Shown: positions 34,362 to 44,458, numbered from the stretch's first letter. The stretch is 64,000 bases of DNA from Superficieibacter sp. HKU1 (GCF_029319185.1 NZ_CP119754.1:558001-622000), one strand, 5' to 3'. Numbers and translations are program-made. Notes: generated from the letters alone by a model not told the origin.

Positions 34362-34822
34362 CAGGCGATCTACGTTCGCTCTCATCCACGGGGTTGCATC
34401 CGCTACTGCTGAATGCGCTCACGCTGGCCATCGCCGCAAGGCCACAGGAGAAAGCGCCGGGGCGCTATGAGCTACAGGGCGAGAATATCTTTATGAATGT
34501 TATGCAGTTTGTCACGCAGTCTCCGGAGCAAAAGAAAGCGGAGCTGCATCAGCAGTACATTGATATTCAGCTACTGCTGGCGGGGGAAGAGCACATTCTC
34601 TTTGGCATGACCGATTCTGCCCGCGAGTGCGAAGAGATGGATGTTGCAGAGGATTATCAGCTTTGCAGCCAGATTGCCGATGAGCAGGCCATCACACTAA
34701 AGCCGGGAATGTTTGCGATTTTTATGCCGGGCGAGCCGCATAAACCGGGCTGCGTTGTGAACGCGTCGGCAGACATTAAGAAGGTGGTGATTAAGGTGCG
34801 CGCCAGCGTATTACAGGCCTGA
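34355..34822 (+). CDS. nanQ: NanQ (YhcH), sialic acid anomerase / YhcH-YjgK-YiaL family
   Basis: 155 residues of the cupin-like YhcH/YjgK/YiaL family (E. coli 154). NanQ speeds interconversion of N-acetylneuraminate anomers. The metal-ligand region HQQYIDIQLLLAGEEHI (about 62-78) and FMPGEPHKPG (about 127-136) are conserved. It overlaps the stop of the nanK remnant (ATGGTGA), so it is still positioned to be translated from the nan message. Confidence 0.93.
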   Translation: MVTGDLRSLSSTGLHPLLLNALTLAIAARPQEKAPGRYELQGENIFMNVMQFVTQSPEQKKAELHQQYIDIQLLLAGEEHILFGMTDSARECEEMDVAEDYQLCSQIADEQAITLKPGMFAIFMPGEPHKPGCVVNASADIKKVVIKVRASVLQA

Positions 34823-34948
34823 CAACGTAGCGAGATGGTGTCGGATAGCGCTTGAACGTCACGACTTCCGGCTGGGATGGTACCGTCTCGGTAATGTCCC
34901 GCCCGTGGCGAATCGAGTCGCAGGAACAATATCTGGCGGCCTCTGGGA

Positions 34949-36019
34949 TCATGGCTGACGTGTCTCCAACAGATTTTGTGAGCGCACAAGTTCCTCAGCC
35001 AGTAATTTTTCATCAGGGAGCTGCACTTTGTATTCACTCGCCATGATGGTATTGGGCAACCCGTTCAGGGCATAGTGCGCTTCACCAGCGCCTTTTTCTG
35101 CACACAGAATCAATCCGACAGGTGGGTTCTCGCCCGGCATTGTCCAGTGTTCTTTGGCATAGTTCAGGTACATATTCATTTGCCCGGCATCGGCATAGCT
35201 AAATTTACCGACTTTCAGGTCAACAATCAGCAGACAGCGCAGGCGGCGATGGAAAAACAACAGATCTACGCGAAACCAGCTATCGTCTATGCGTAATCGG
35301 CGCTTGCGGCCCACAAAGGCAAAGTCGTCGCCCAGCTCCAGCATAAAGTCCATCAGGTGATTGAGCAGCGCTTCTTCAAGATCCGATTCAGAATAAGTAT
35401 CTTTAAGATCGAGAAACTCAAGAATGAAGGGATCGCGTATTGCCTGTGCAGGTGTGACCTCAGCCACACCGGGCGCATCCTGCTCTAACATGGCTGATTT
35501 GTCATGGGATAGCAGCGTGCGTTCATAAAACTGAGAGGCAATTTGTCGGTCAAGCTGTCGCACCGACCAGCCGCTGCGCAACGTTTCTTTCTCGTAAAAG
35601 GCACGGGCATCGCTGTTTTTAACCGATAACAGGCGTACATAGGCAGACCAGGGAAGCGGGAAAATTTTGCCCAATTGTGGCAGGTTTGAAGATTCACCAG
35701 ACACTGTCTGCTGAATTTCAATATGTTGAAAGCAAAGGTAAAATACCCGCATTTGGCGCAGGTTTCCTGTGGAAAATCCGCGTTTATAGCGCTGGCTTAA
35801 ATCTACGGACAACCGTTCGATAAGCTGAGTACCGTAAGCCGCTCGCGCTTCGCCACCTTGTTCAAATTCCACAATTCGGCGGCCAATTTCCCAATAGGTT
35901 GCCGTCATGATTGCGTTAATGTTGCGGACAGTCTCTGTCCTGGCGTTGTCCAGTAGATGAATTATGCCGTCATGAATTTGCTGATAGTCATCAGTGGGTT
36001 GAGTTGATATGGGGGTCAT
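34949..36019 (-). CDS. yhcG: YhcG, PDDEXK-type nuclease domain protein (DUF1016)
   Basis: 356 residues: an N-terminal DUF1016 helical/HTH-like domain (about 10-150) and a C-terminal PD-(D/E)XK nuclease fold (about 200-340). The nuclease core is readable as RVDLLFFHRRLRCLLIVDLKVGKF (Asp and the D-x-K pair) near 250-275. The start MTPISTQPTDD at 36019 follows CAGGGAAAAC; the longer frame to 36091 lacks support. The cellular role is not established; members have been proposed to act in DNA processing. It is convergent with nanQ. A diverged copy of its last 31 codons sits at 30403. Confidence 0.88.
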   Translation of the reverse strand: MTPISTQPTDDYQQIHDGIIHLLDNARTETVRNINAIMTATYWEIGRRIVEFEQGGEARAAYGTQLIERLSVDLSQRYKRGFSTGNLRQMRVFYLCFQHIEIQQTVSGESSNLPQLGKIFPLPWSAYVRLLSVKNSDARAFYEKETLRSGWSVRQLDRQIASQFYERTLLSHDKSAMLEQDAPGVAEVTPAQAIRDPFILEFLDLKDTYSESDLEEALLNHLMDFMLELGDDFAFVGRKRRLRIDDSWFRVDLLFFHRRLRCLLIVDLKVGKFSYADAGQMNMYLNYAKEHWTMPGENPPVGLILCAEKGAGEAHYALNGLPNTIMASEYKVQLPDEKLLAEELVRSQNLLETRQP

Positions 36020-36220
36020 GTTTTCCCTGACGTGATAGTAACGGAATGAAAATATATTGCTATCAATACGCCCGGAGTTTAATGCGGTCAATCCGTGCCA
36101 GGTGTATTACATTCATTTGCATCGATATTTGCGAGCAGCTTTCAGGAAATGGCACAGGTGCGCGGAAAAGAACTGGCCCCCCGTCTATCAACATGATTGT
36201 TGTCAGGGGGCCTGAGAGGT

Positions 36221-37639
36221 TTACACTTCCATAAAGTTTAAAATCCCGTCCGCCGCCTTGCGGCCTTCGGCGATCGCCGTCACCACCAGGTCCGATCCGC
36301 GCACGATGTCACCACCGGCGAAGATTTTCGGGTTGCTGGTCTGGAACGCGTTGTCGCTGCCTTCCGGCGCGATGATACGGCCCTGGGAATCCAGCTCGAC
36401 GCTGTGTTTTGCCAGCCACTCCATGCTGTGCGGACGGAAACCAAACGCCATGACTACGGCATCCGCCGGGACAATGTGCTCGGAACCGGCGACAATTTCC
36501 GCACGACGGCGGCCTTTGGCATCCGGCTCGCCCATTTCAGTACGCACCATCTTCACGCCGCACACTTTACCGTTAGCGTTGACTTCCACGCCCAGCGGCT
36601 GCACGTTGAACTGGAACTCGACGCCTTCTTCACGCGCGTTTTTCACTTCGCGGCGGGAGCCCGGCATGTTCTCTTCATCACGACGATAGGCACAGGTGAC
36701 GTGCGTCGCGCCCTGACGGACGGAGGTACGCACGCAGTCCATCGCGGTATCGCCACCGCCGAGTACCACCACGCGTTTGCCATCCATGCTGACATACGGC
36801 TCGTCGCTGGTCTCGCCGAAACCCATGATCTGCTTCGTGTTGGCGATCAGGAACGGCAGGGCGTCGAACACGCCGTCGGCGTCTTCATTTTCCAGCCCGC
36901 CGCGCATCGACTGATAGGTGCCGACGCCGAGGAATACCGCATCGTACTCCGCCAGCAGATCGTCAAGCTGGACGTCGCGGCCCACTTCGACATTAAGATT
37001 GAACTCAATACCCATGCCGGTGAAGATTTCACGGCGGCGGGTCATCACCTCTTTCTCCAGCTTGAAGGCCGGGATGCCGAAGGTGAGCAGGCCGCCGATT
37101 TCCGGATGGCGGTCAAAGACCACCGCCTTCACGCCGTTACGCGTCAGCACGTCGGCACAGGCCAGGCCCGCCGGACCCGCACCGATAATCGCGACTCGCT
37201 TACCGGTCTGCTTCACGCCGGTCAGATCCGGACGCCAGCCCATCTCGAACGCTTTATCGTTGATATAGCGTTCGATGTTGCCGATGGTGACTGCGCCGAA
37301 CTCGTCGTTCAGCGTACAGGAGCCTTCGCACAGGCGGTCCTGCGGGCACACGCGACCGCACACTTCCGGCAGGGTATTGGTCTGGTGCGACAATTCTGCC
37401 GCTTCAAAAATACGCCCTTCGTTGGCCAGCTTCAGCCAGTTCGGGATGTAGTTATGTACCGGACACTTCCACTCACAGTAGGGGTTGCCGCAGGACAGGC
37501 AGCGATCTGCCTGCGCTTTGGCCTGGCCTTCTGAAAACGGCTCGTAAATTTCAACAAATTCAATTTTGCGGATCTTCAGCGCTTTCTTGGCCGGATCAAC
37601 GCGCTGCAGGTCGATAAATTGATAGACATTTTGACTCAT
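36221..37639 (-). CDS. gltD: Glutamate synthase (NADPH) small subunit
   Basis: 472 residues, the E. coli length. It passes NADPH electrons through FAD and Fe-S clusters to GltB for glutamate formation from glutamine and 2-oxoglutarate. N-terminal cysteine clusters (CLSCGNPYCEWKCP and CGRVCPQDRLCEGSC), the FAD loop GAGPAGLACAD (about 152-162) and the NADPH loop GGGDTAMDC (about 293-301) are present. It is 9 bp after gltB. Confidence 0.97.
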   Translation of the reverse strand: MSQNVYQFIDLQRVDPAKKALKIRKIEFVEIYEPFSEGQAKAQADRCLSCGNPYCEWKCPVHNYIPNWLKLANEGRIFEAAELSHQTNTLPEVCGRVCPQDRLCEGSCTLNDEFGAVTIGNIERYINDKAFEMGWRPDLTGVKQTGKRVAIIGAGPAGLACADVLTRNGVKAVVFDRHPEIGGLLTFGIPAFKLEKEVMTRRREIFTGMGIEFNLNVEVGRDVQLDDLLAEYDAVFLGVGTYQSMRGGLENEDADGVFDALPFLIANTKQIMGFGETSDEPYVSMDGKRVVVLGGGDTAMDCVRTSVRQGATHVTCAYRRDEENMPGSRREVKNAREEGVEFQFNVQPLGVEVNANGKVCGVKMVRTEMGEPDAKGRRRAEIVAGSEHIVPADAVVMAFGFRPHSMEWLAKHSVELDSQGRIIAPEGSDNAFQTSNPKIFAGGDIVRGSDLVVTAIAEGRKAADGILNFMEV

Positions 37640-37648
37640 AATGACCCC

Positions 37649-40600
37649 TTACTGCGCCTGCACACGCAGCTCTGCTGCGCTACGACTACGGTGACCTAAC
37701 AGTGCTTTAACATCGCTGGACTTCGGTTTAACCAGCGCGAATTTCGTCGAGAAGGCTGACCAGTGCGCCAGGATCTCTTCGCCGCGTGAAGAGCCGGTAT
37801 GCTGCACATGCTCGGTGATCAAACCGCGCAGGTGCTCCTCGTGAATGGCGAGGTCATCGACGCTCAGCACTTCCACCAGTTCCGGGTTCACGCGCTTGCG
37901 GAATTCACCGTCTTCATCCAGCACGTAGGCGAAGCCGCCCGTCATGCCCGCGCCAAAGTTGACGCCCGTCTTGCCGAGAATACAGACGATGCCGCCGGTC
38001 ATGTATTCACAGCCGTTGTCGCCAATACCTTCCACCACGGTGATCGCCCCGGAGTTACGCACCGCGAAACGCTCTCCCGCGCGGCCTGCTGCATACAGAC
38101 GACCACCGGTCGCGCCGTACAGACAGGTGTTACCGATGATGCTGGCTTCATGGCTGCGGAAGGAAGAGCCGACCGGCGGACGCACCGCCAGCAGACCGCC
38201 CGCCATGCCTTTGCCCACGTAGTCGTTGGCATCGCCGGTCAGATACAGCTCCACGCCGCCTGCGTTCCACACGCCGAAGCTCTGGCCCGCGGTACCGCTG
38301 AAGTGCGCTTTGATCGGATCAGAAGCCAGTCCCTGATCGCCGTGCGTCTGCGCGATATAGCCGGAGAGCAGCGCGCCCACCGAACGGTCGGTGTTGCGAA
38401 TATCAAACCAGAACGTTTTGCTCTGGCGCTCGTCGACAAACGGTTTAGCATTTGCCAGCAGCTGCGCGTTCAGCACGCCGTTATCGAACGGCGGGTTGTG
38501 CTCGGTGCAGTACAGCGCTTTGCCTGGATGCGGCTCAGCGGTCTCCAGCAGTGTGCTTAAGTCCAGTTTTTGCTGTTTGGCGGTAAATCCGTCCAGCTCT
38601 TTCAGCAGGTCGGTACGGCCAATCAGATCCACCAGACGCTTCACGCCGAGCTGCGCCATCAGCTCGCGGGTCTCGCGGGCGATGAACTCAAAGTAGTTGG
38701 TCACTTTGAACGGCAGACCGTGATAGTGGTTCTTACGCAGCTTCTCATCCTGGGTTGCCACGCCGGTCGCGCAGTTGTTCAGGTGGCAAATACGCAGGTA
38801 TTTACAGCCCAGCGCTACCATCGGTCCGGTGCCGAAGCCGAAGCTTTCCGCGCCGAGGATCGCCGCTTTAATAATGTCCTGTCCGGTTTTCAGTCCGCCG
38901 TCCACCTGGAGACGAATTTTATGTCGCAAACCGTTGGCGACCAGTGCCTGTTGGGTTTCCACCAGGCCGAGTTCCCACGGACAGCCGGCGTATTTCACCG
39001 AGGAGAGCGGGCTGGCACCGGTACCGCCGTCATAGCCGGCGATGGTGATCAGATCCGCATAGGCTTTCGCCACGCCAGTGGCGATAGTCCCCACGCCCGG
39101 CTCGGAGACCAGCTTCACGGAGATCATCGCTTTCGGGTTGACCTGTTTCAGGTCGAAAATCAGCTGCGCCAGATCCTCGATAGAGTAAATATCATGGTGC
39201 GGCGGCGGGGAAATCAGCGTCACGCCCGGCACCGAGTAGCGCAGTTTGGCGATGTACGGGGTAACTTTATCGCCCGGTAACTGACCGCCTTCGCCCGGCT
39301 TCGCGCCCTGAGCGACTTTAATCTGAATAACGTCGGCGTTGACCAGATATGCCGGGGTGACGCCAAAGCGACCGGAGGCGACCTGCTTGATGCGCGACAC
39401 TTTATTGGTGCCGTAGCGCGCCGGATCTTCGCCGCCTTCGCCGGAGTTGGAGTTACCGCCGAGACTGTTCATCGCTTCCGCCAGCGCTTCGTGCGCCTCC
39501 GGGCTGAGTGCACCGATAGACATCGCCGCGGTATCAAAGCGTTTAAACAGGTCCGTCGCCGGTTCAACGTCATCGAGGCTTACCGCCTCGCCATTCGGGT
39601 TAATCGCCAGCAGATCGCGCAGCGTGGCCGCCGGACGCTCGTTAACCAGCTTCGCGTACTGCTGATAATCGCTGTACTCGCCGCTTTGCACCGCCTGTTG
39701 CAGAGTACGCACCACGTCCGGGTTATAGGCGTGATATTCGCCGCCGTGGACATACTTCAGCAGCCCGCCCTGTTCCAGCGGCTTACGCGCCAGCCAGGCA
39801 CGCTTCGACAGGTTCAGTAAATCCTGCTGGAAGTCGCTGAAACCTGCGCCGCCGATACGGCTGATTGCGCCCTGGAAGCACAGGCTGGAGACATCTTTAT
39901 GCAAACCGACCGCTTCAAACAGCTTCGAGCAACGGTAGGAGGCAATCGTTGAGATGCCCATTTTGGACATGATCTTATACAGACCTTTATTGATGCCGTT
40001 ACGGTAGTTCAGCATCACCGTGCGGTACGCTTTTTCAATCGCTTTGCTGTCAACCAGCTTCGCCAGCGTCTCGTAGGCAAGGTACGGGTAGATCGCCGTC
40101 GCGCCAAAGCCCAGCAGCACCGCAAAATGATGCGGATCGCGCGCGCTGGCAGTTTCAACAATAATGTTGGCGTCGCAGCGCAGGCTCTTCTCGACCAGAC
40201 GGGTCTGGATCGCACCCACCGCCATCGGAGCCGGAACCGGCAGACGGTTTTTGGCAATGTTGCGGTCGGAGAGCACCAGCAGCACGGTGCCCTCGCGGAC
40301 CATCTGCTCGGCCTTATCGCACAGCGCCTTCACCGTGGTTTCGAGGCAGGTTTCCGTCACATCGAAGGTGATATCCAGCACGTCCGCACGGTAGTGATGC
40401 TCGGTCATGGTGGTGAGCTGTTTGAAATCGGAGTACAGCAGGATCGGCGATTTAAAGCTCAGACGGTGCGCCTGGCCTTCCGCTTCGCAGAAGACGTTCA
40501 TCTCGCGGCCAATACTGGTCGACAGTGACATGACGTGCGCTTCGCGCAGCGGATCGATCGGCGGGTTGGTCACCTGCGCGAACTGCTGGCGGAAGTAGTC

Positions 40601-42109
40601 GTAAATAATGCGCGGCTGGCTGGAGAGCACGGCGAACGGGGTATCGTCACCCATTGAGCCGACCGCTTCCTGACCGTTTTCACCCAGCACGCGAATCACT
40701 GAATCCAGCTCTTCGTTGCTGTAGTTAAACTGTTTTTGGTAGCTGGCAAGCAGATCGTCGTCCAGCTCGCGGCTGCCGACCTGATCGTCGGCCAGATCTT
40801 CAAACGGCACCAGACGGCGGACGTTTTTCTCCATCCACTCTTTATACGGATGACGGCTTTTCAGATCGTCATCGGTCTCCGCCGAGTGCAGAATGCGCCC
40901 GCCGCGAGTGTCGATCACCATCAGCTCGCCCGGACCAACGCGGCCTTTTTCGACCACTTCATCCGGCTGGTAGTCCCAGATACCCACTTCTGAGGCGCAG
41001 GTGATCAACTTATCTTTGGTGATCACATAGCGCGCCGGACGCAGACCGTTACGGTCGAGGTTACAGGCGGCGTAGCGACCGTCAGACATTACAATACCTG
41101 CCGGGCCATCCCACGGCTCCATATGCATGGAGTTAAAGTCGAAGAAGGCACGCAGCTCCGGGTCCATATCCGGGTTGTTCTGCCAGGCGGGTGGCACCAG
41201 CAGGCGCATGGCGCGCACGATGTCCATCCCGCCCGCCAGCAGCAGTTCAAGCATATTATCCATGGAGCTGGAGTCGGAGCCGGTCTCGTTGACGAACGGC
41301 GCAGCATCGTGCAGATCCGGGATCAGCGGCGTCTGGAACTTATAGGTACGGGCGCGCGCCCACTGGCGGTTACCGGTAATGGTGTTAATTTCACCGTTGT
41401 GCGCCAGATAGCGGAACGGCTGTGCCAGCGGCCAGCGCGGTACGGTATTGGTGGAGAAGCGCTGGTGGAACAGGCAAATGGCCGATTCCAGACGCAGGTC
41501 TGCGAGGTCCAGGTAAAAGCGCGGCAGATCTGCCGGCATACACAAACCTTTATAGATGTTGACCAGGTTAGACAGACTACAAACGTAGAAATCTTTATCT
41601 TCCTGAAGACGCTTTTCAATGCGGCGGCGCGCGATGAACAGGCGGCGTTCCATATCGCGTGGACGCCAGCCCGCAGGCGCGTTGACAAAAATCTGCTCAA
41701 TACGCGGCAGAGAGGAGAGGGCGATTTCACCGAGGACGCCTTCATTGGTCGGTACTTCGCGCCAGCCAACGATCGACAGCGTTTCTCGCTGAAGTTCTTC
41801 TTCAACGATATTTCGCGCGGCTTTTGCCAGCTCGGGATCTTTATTCAGGAACAGCATCCCAACGGCGTAATTTTTGGCTAAGCGCCAGCCGCGTTCTTCG
41901 GCAACGATGCGGAAGAAACGATCGGGTTTTTGCAGCAGCAGGCCGCAACCGTCACCGGTTTTACCATCGGCGAGGATCGCGCCACGGTGCTGCATGCGGG
42001 CCAGCGCGTGTATGGCGGTACGCACTACCTTGTGGCTAGGTTCGCCTTCTATGTGGGCGATCAGGCCGAAACCACAGTTATCCTTCTCAAGGGATTTATC
42101 GTACAACAT
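37649..42109 (-). CDS. gltB: Glutamate synthase (NADPH) large subunit
   Basis: 1486 residues. N-terminal glutaminase with nucleophile Cys12 in KDNCGFG after a short propeptide, central domain, FMN/3Fe-4S synthase domain with CPWELGLVETQQAL and the cluster cysteines near CRICHLNNCATGVA-type sequence (about 1100), and a C-terminal beta-helix with Gly-rich repeats. The start MLYDKSLEK matches the currently accepted E. coli start. It heads gltBD and is divergent from yhcC across a 675-bp AT-rich regulatory region. Confidence 0.96.
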   Translation of the reverse strand: MLYDKSLEKDNCGFGLIAHIEGEPSHKVVRTAIHALARMQHRGAILADGKTGDGCGLLLQKPDRFFRIVAEERGWRLAKNYAVGMLFLNKDPELAKAARNIVEEELQRETLSIVGWREVPTNEGVLGEIALSSLPRIEQIFVNAPAGWRPRDMERRLFIARRRIEKRLQEDKDFYVCSLSNLVNIYKGLCMPADLPRFYLDLADLRLESAICLFHQRFSTNTVPRWPLAQPFRYLAHNGEINTITGNRQWARARTYKFQTPLIPDLHDAAPFVNETGSDSSSMDNMLELLLAGGMDIVRAMRLLVPPAWQNNPDMDPELRAFFDFNSMHMEPWDGPAGIVMSDGRYAACNLDRNGLRPARYVITKDKLITCASEVGIWDYQPDEVVEKGRVGPGELMVIDTRGGRILHSAETDDDLKSRHPYKEWMEKNVRRLVPFEDLADDQVGSRELDDDLLASYQKQFNYSNEELDSVIRVLGENGQEAVGSMGDDTPFAVLSSQPRIIYDYFRQQFAQVTNPPIDPLREAHVMSLSTSIGREMNVFCEAEGQAHRLSFKSPILLYSDFKQLTTMTEHHYRADVLDITFDVTETCLETTVKALCDKAEQMVREGTVLLVLSDRNIAKNRLPVPAPMAVGAIQTRLVEKSLRCDANIIVETASARDPHHFAVLLGFGATAIYPYLAYETLAKLVDSKAIEKAYRTVMLNYRNGINKGLYKIMSKMGISTIASYRCSKLFEAVGLHKDVSSLCFQGAISRIGGAGFSDFQQDLLNLSKRAWLARKPLEQGGLLKYVHGGEYHAYNPDVVRTLQQAVQSGEYSDYQQYAKLVNERPAATLRDLLAINPNGEAVSLDDVEPATDLFKRFDTAAMSIGALSPEAHEALAEAMNSLGGNSNSGEGGEDPARYGTNKVSRIKQVASGRFGVTPAYLVNADVIQIKVAQGAKPGEGGQLPGDKVTPYIAKLRYSVPGVTLISPPPHHDIYSIEDLAQLIFDLKQVNPKAMISVKLVSEPGVGTIATGVAKAYADLITIAGYDGGTGASPLSSVKYAGCPWELGLVETQQALVANGLRHKIRLQVDGGLKTGQDIIKAAILGAESFGFGTGPMVALGCKYLRICHLNNCATGVATQDEKLRKNHYHGLPFKVTNYFEFIARETRELMAQLGVKRLVDLIGRTDLLKELDGFTAKQQKLDLSTLLETAEPHPGKALYCTEHNPPFDNGVLNAQLLANAKPFVDERQSKTFWFDIRNTDRSVGALLSGYIAQTHGDQGLASDPIKAHFSGTAGQSFGVWNAGGVELYLTGDANDYVGKGMAGGLLAVRPPVGSSFRSHEASIIGNTCLYGATGGRLYAAGRAGERFAVRNSGAITVVEGIGDNGCEYMTGGIVCILGKTGVNFGAGMTGGFAYVLDEDGEFRKRVNPELVEVLSVDDLAIHEEHLRGLITEHVQHTGSSRGEEILAHWSAFSTKFALVKPKSSDVKALLGHRSRSAAELRVQAQ

Positions 42110-42784
42110 ATCAGTGAACCTCCCCAGGCTCTACGGGAGACCCTCCTGACTGCGGCGCACGGGCACAGAAAGAGCATGGCGACGGGGCTGACCTGCCTCG
42201 CATTCGCCCTCTTTAAATATCCATTTCGCGTAGGTCACACAAGTGTTGAGGACTTGCTTAAGAGGGAATCTCAATTACTGCATAAATATGATAAGCCAGC
42301 GGCTCATCCAGAAAGCTTCCAGCGGATTTCCAAGTTATCGGGAATTGGTACACAGGTCAAATGACATTCTTATTTATGCAAAAATGTGCTAAACGCGTGC
42401 TAATCATTTGAAATTACTTAAAAATAAAGTTTATAAAACCGCATTAAGCGCTATATCAGAGGCTGAAAGAGTGTGATCTGTCTCACTATCAGAGAAGCAC
42501 GCTGCAAATCTATTTTGCTTATTATTAGCGTGTGGTCAGCATTTTATGCTGCATAAATCGCAAGGTATTGCGTGATTGCACTGTTTTTAAATGCTGACGT
42601 AAGAAATGAAATATTTTTGTCGACTATAAGCAAAAGTCATTACCTGATACGTGCATGAAATAGCGGTAATTGTGACTGATTATTCAATAGATAAAAGCCG
42701 TCCCGGGCGATTGATCCAGGTCATCGCCGACAGCGGCTAAAAATGGCAGGCTTGGCCCTATTCATCAGGGCGGTCTATCAGATT
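42110..42784. promoter_or_regulatory. gltB-yhcC divergent regulatory region
   Basis: 675 bp without a supported gene, markedly more AT-rich from about 42360 to 42700. In E. coli the matching region binds Lrp, IHF, CRP and ArgR. A CRP-type site is visible at 42472. A long gltB leader is implied. Short frames here (for example 41930-42364) have no coding character. Confidence 0.6.
42472..42487. promoter_or_regulatory. CRP-type site upstream of gltB
   Basis: TGTGATCTGTCTCACT matches TGTGA-N6-TCACA at nine of ten core positions. CRP acts at gltBDF in E. coli, so location and motif agree. Confidence 0.5.
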
Positions 42785-43708
42785 ATGCAGTTACAAAAAT
42801 TAGTCAATATGTTTGGTGGGGATCTTGCGCGTCGCTATGGCGAAAAAGTTCATAAGCTGGCGCTGCACGGCGGTTTTAGCTGCCCGAACCGTGACGGTAC
42901 CATCGGGCGCGGCGGCTGCACCTTCTGTAATGTCGCCTCGTTTGCCGACGAAGCGCAGCAGTATCGCTCTATTGCCGACCAGCTCGCCCATCAGGGCATG
43001 CTGGTCAACCGCGCTAAACGCTATCTGGCTTACTTTCAGGCCTATACCAGCACTTTTGCTGAAGTACAGGTGCTGCGGTCGATGTACCAGCAGGCGGTGA
43101 GCCAGGCCAGTATTGTCGGACTGTGCGTCGGCACGCGTCCGGACTGCGTGCCGGAGGCGGTGCTCGATCTGCTCAGCGACTATAAAGAGCAGGGCTATGA
43201 AATCTGGCTGGAGCTGGGGTTGCAGAGCGCGCAGGATAAAACCCTGCACCGTATTAACCGCGGCCATGATTTCGCCTGTTATCAACAAACCACCCGCCTG
43301 GCGCGCGAGCGCGGCCTGAACGTCTGTGCGCACCTGATTGTCGGCCTGCCGGGCGAAGGGCAGGGCGAATGCCTGCAAACGCTGGAACGCGTCGTTGAAA
43401 CCGGCGTTGACGGCATCAAGCTTCACCCCCTGCATATCGTGAAAGGCAGCATCATGGCGAAAGCGTGGGAAGCGGGCCGACTGAACGGCATTGCACTGGA
43501 AGATTACACGGTGACGGCAGGCGAGATGATCCGCCACACGCCGCCCGAGGTGATTTTCCACCGTATCTCCGCCAGCGCCCGCCGCCCGACGCTGCTGGCC
43601 CCGCTGTGGTGCGAAAACCGCTGGACAGGGATGGTCGAGCTGGATAAGTACCTGAACGAATATGGCGTACAGGGCAGCGCGCTGGGACGGCCGTGGAGCG
43701 GGCAATAA
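42785..43708 (+). CDS. yhcC: YhcC, radical SAM protein
   Basis: 307 residues (E. coli 309). Radical SAM protein with cluster cysteines in CPNRDGTIGRGGCTFC (C-x12-C-x2-C, about residues 34-49). The substrate is not established. The start MQLQKLVNMFGG at 42785 matches E. coli; the ATG at 42743 adds 14 residues without conservation. In K-12 yhcC is followed by arcB; here it is followed by ppa. Confidence 0.93.
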   Translation: MQLQKLVNMFGGDLARRYGEKVHKLALHGGFSCPNRDGTIGRGGCTFCNVASFADEAQQYRSIADQLAHQGMLVNRAKRYLAYFQAYTSTFAEVQVLRSMYQQAVSQASIVGLCVGTRPDCVPEAVLDLLSDYKEQGYEIWLELGLQSAQDKTLHRINRGHDFACYQQTTRLARERGLNVCAHLIVGLPGEGQGECLQTLERVVETGVDGIKLHPLHIVKGSIMAKAWEAGRLNGIALEDYTVTAGEMIRHTPPEVIFHRISASARRPTLLAPLWCENRWTGMVELDKYLNEYGVQGSALGRPWSGQ

Positions 43709-43732
43709 AAAGCCCGGCGCTGTGGCCGGGCT
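43706..43732 (-). terminator. ppa terminator at the rearrangement point
   Basis: On the minus strand AGCCCGGC / GCCGGGCT is followed by five T (A-run 43706-43710). It ends ppa transcription and abuts the yhcC stop. It probably also ends yhcC as the stem of a convergent terminator. Confidence 0.82.
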
Positions 43733-43750
43733 GAATATTCGTAACAGAGA

Positions 43751-44278
43751 TTACTTCTTCGCGCGCTCAAAAGAGGCCACGATTTCTGCTTTTGCCGCTT
43801 CAGCGTTGTCCCAGCCGTCGACTTTAACCCATTTGCCTTTTTCGAGATCTTTATAGTGCTCGAAGAAGTGGGTGATCTGCGCTTTCAGCAGTTCCGGCAG
43901 GTCGTTCACATCTTTAATGTGATCGTATTCTTTGCTCAGCTTGGTGTGCGGAACCGCAACCAGTTTGGCATCTTCGCCAGACTCGTCGGTCATTTTCAGC
44001 ACGCCAACCGGACGGCAGCGGATCACAGAACCTGGCTCCAGCGGATACGGGGTCGGGACCAGAACGTCTACCGGGTCACCGTCCAGAGAAAGGGTGTGGT
44101 TGATGTAGCCGTAGTTGCACGGATAGAACATCGCGGTGGACATGAAACGGTCAACGAACAGCGCGCCGCTTTCTTTGTCGACTTCGTATTTGATCGGATC
44201 CGCGTTCGCCGGGATCTCAATAACAACGTAGATATCTTCCGGCAGATCTTTACCGGCCGGGACGTTGAGTAAGCTCAT
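43751..44278 (-). CDS. ppa: Inorganic pyrophosphatase
   Basis: 175 residues (E. coli 176), soluble family I pyrophosphatase. It hydrolyses pyrophosphate with Mg. The signature DGDPVDVLV (about 66-74) carries the metal-binding aspartates. The start MSLLNVPAG at 44278 is conserved; an upstream frame to 44329 is spurious. Divergent from ytfQ as in E. coli. Confidence 0.97.
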   Translation of the reverse strand: MSLLNVPAGKDLPEDIYVVIEIPANADPIKYEVDKESGALFVDRFMSTAMFYPCNYGYINHTLSLDGDPVDVLVPTPYPLEPGSVIRCRPVGVLKMTDESGEDAKLVAVPHTKLSKEYDHIKDVNDLPELLKAQITHFFEHYKDLEKGKWVKVDGWDNAEAAKAEIVASFERAKK

Positions 44279-44442
44279 GTCTGTTTCCTTTAAAATGTAT
44301 GGCAAACAAGTGCCCGGTATTATAGCCAACTGGCACGGAATGTCTTGACCTCTTTTTCTCGCCCCTCTTTTTTCAGAACATGCTTTGACGTCCTTTTCAT
44401 GACAGGAAAATCCATAAAGTCAGCCACTTACTGAATAAGTTT

Positions 44443-44458
44443 GTGTAACCGGTTACAA
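44443..44458. promoter_or_regulatory. GalR/GalS-type operator before ytfQ
   Basis: GTGTAACCGGTTACAA contains a perfect 14-bp palindrome (TGTAACCGGTTACA) and matches the GalR/GalS consensus GTGTAANCGNTTACAC at all but the last position. It lies in the ppa-ytfQ gap, 223 bp before ytfQ. GalR/GalS control of galactofuranose transporter genes fits the substrate. Confidence 0.7.

Noticed and set aside
36404..37534. Plus-strand open frame of 376 codons opposite gltD
   Set aside because: It lies wholly within the conserved gltD gene on the other strand; frames without stops are common opposite GC-rich genes, and the translation is His/Ala/Arg-rich without any family pattern.
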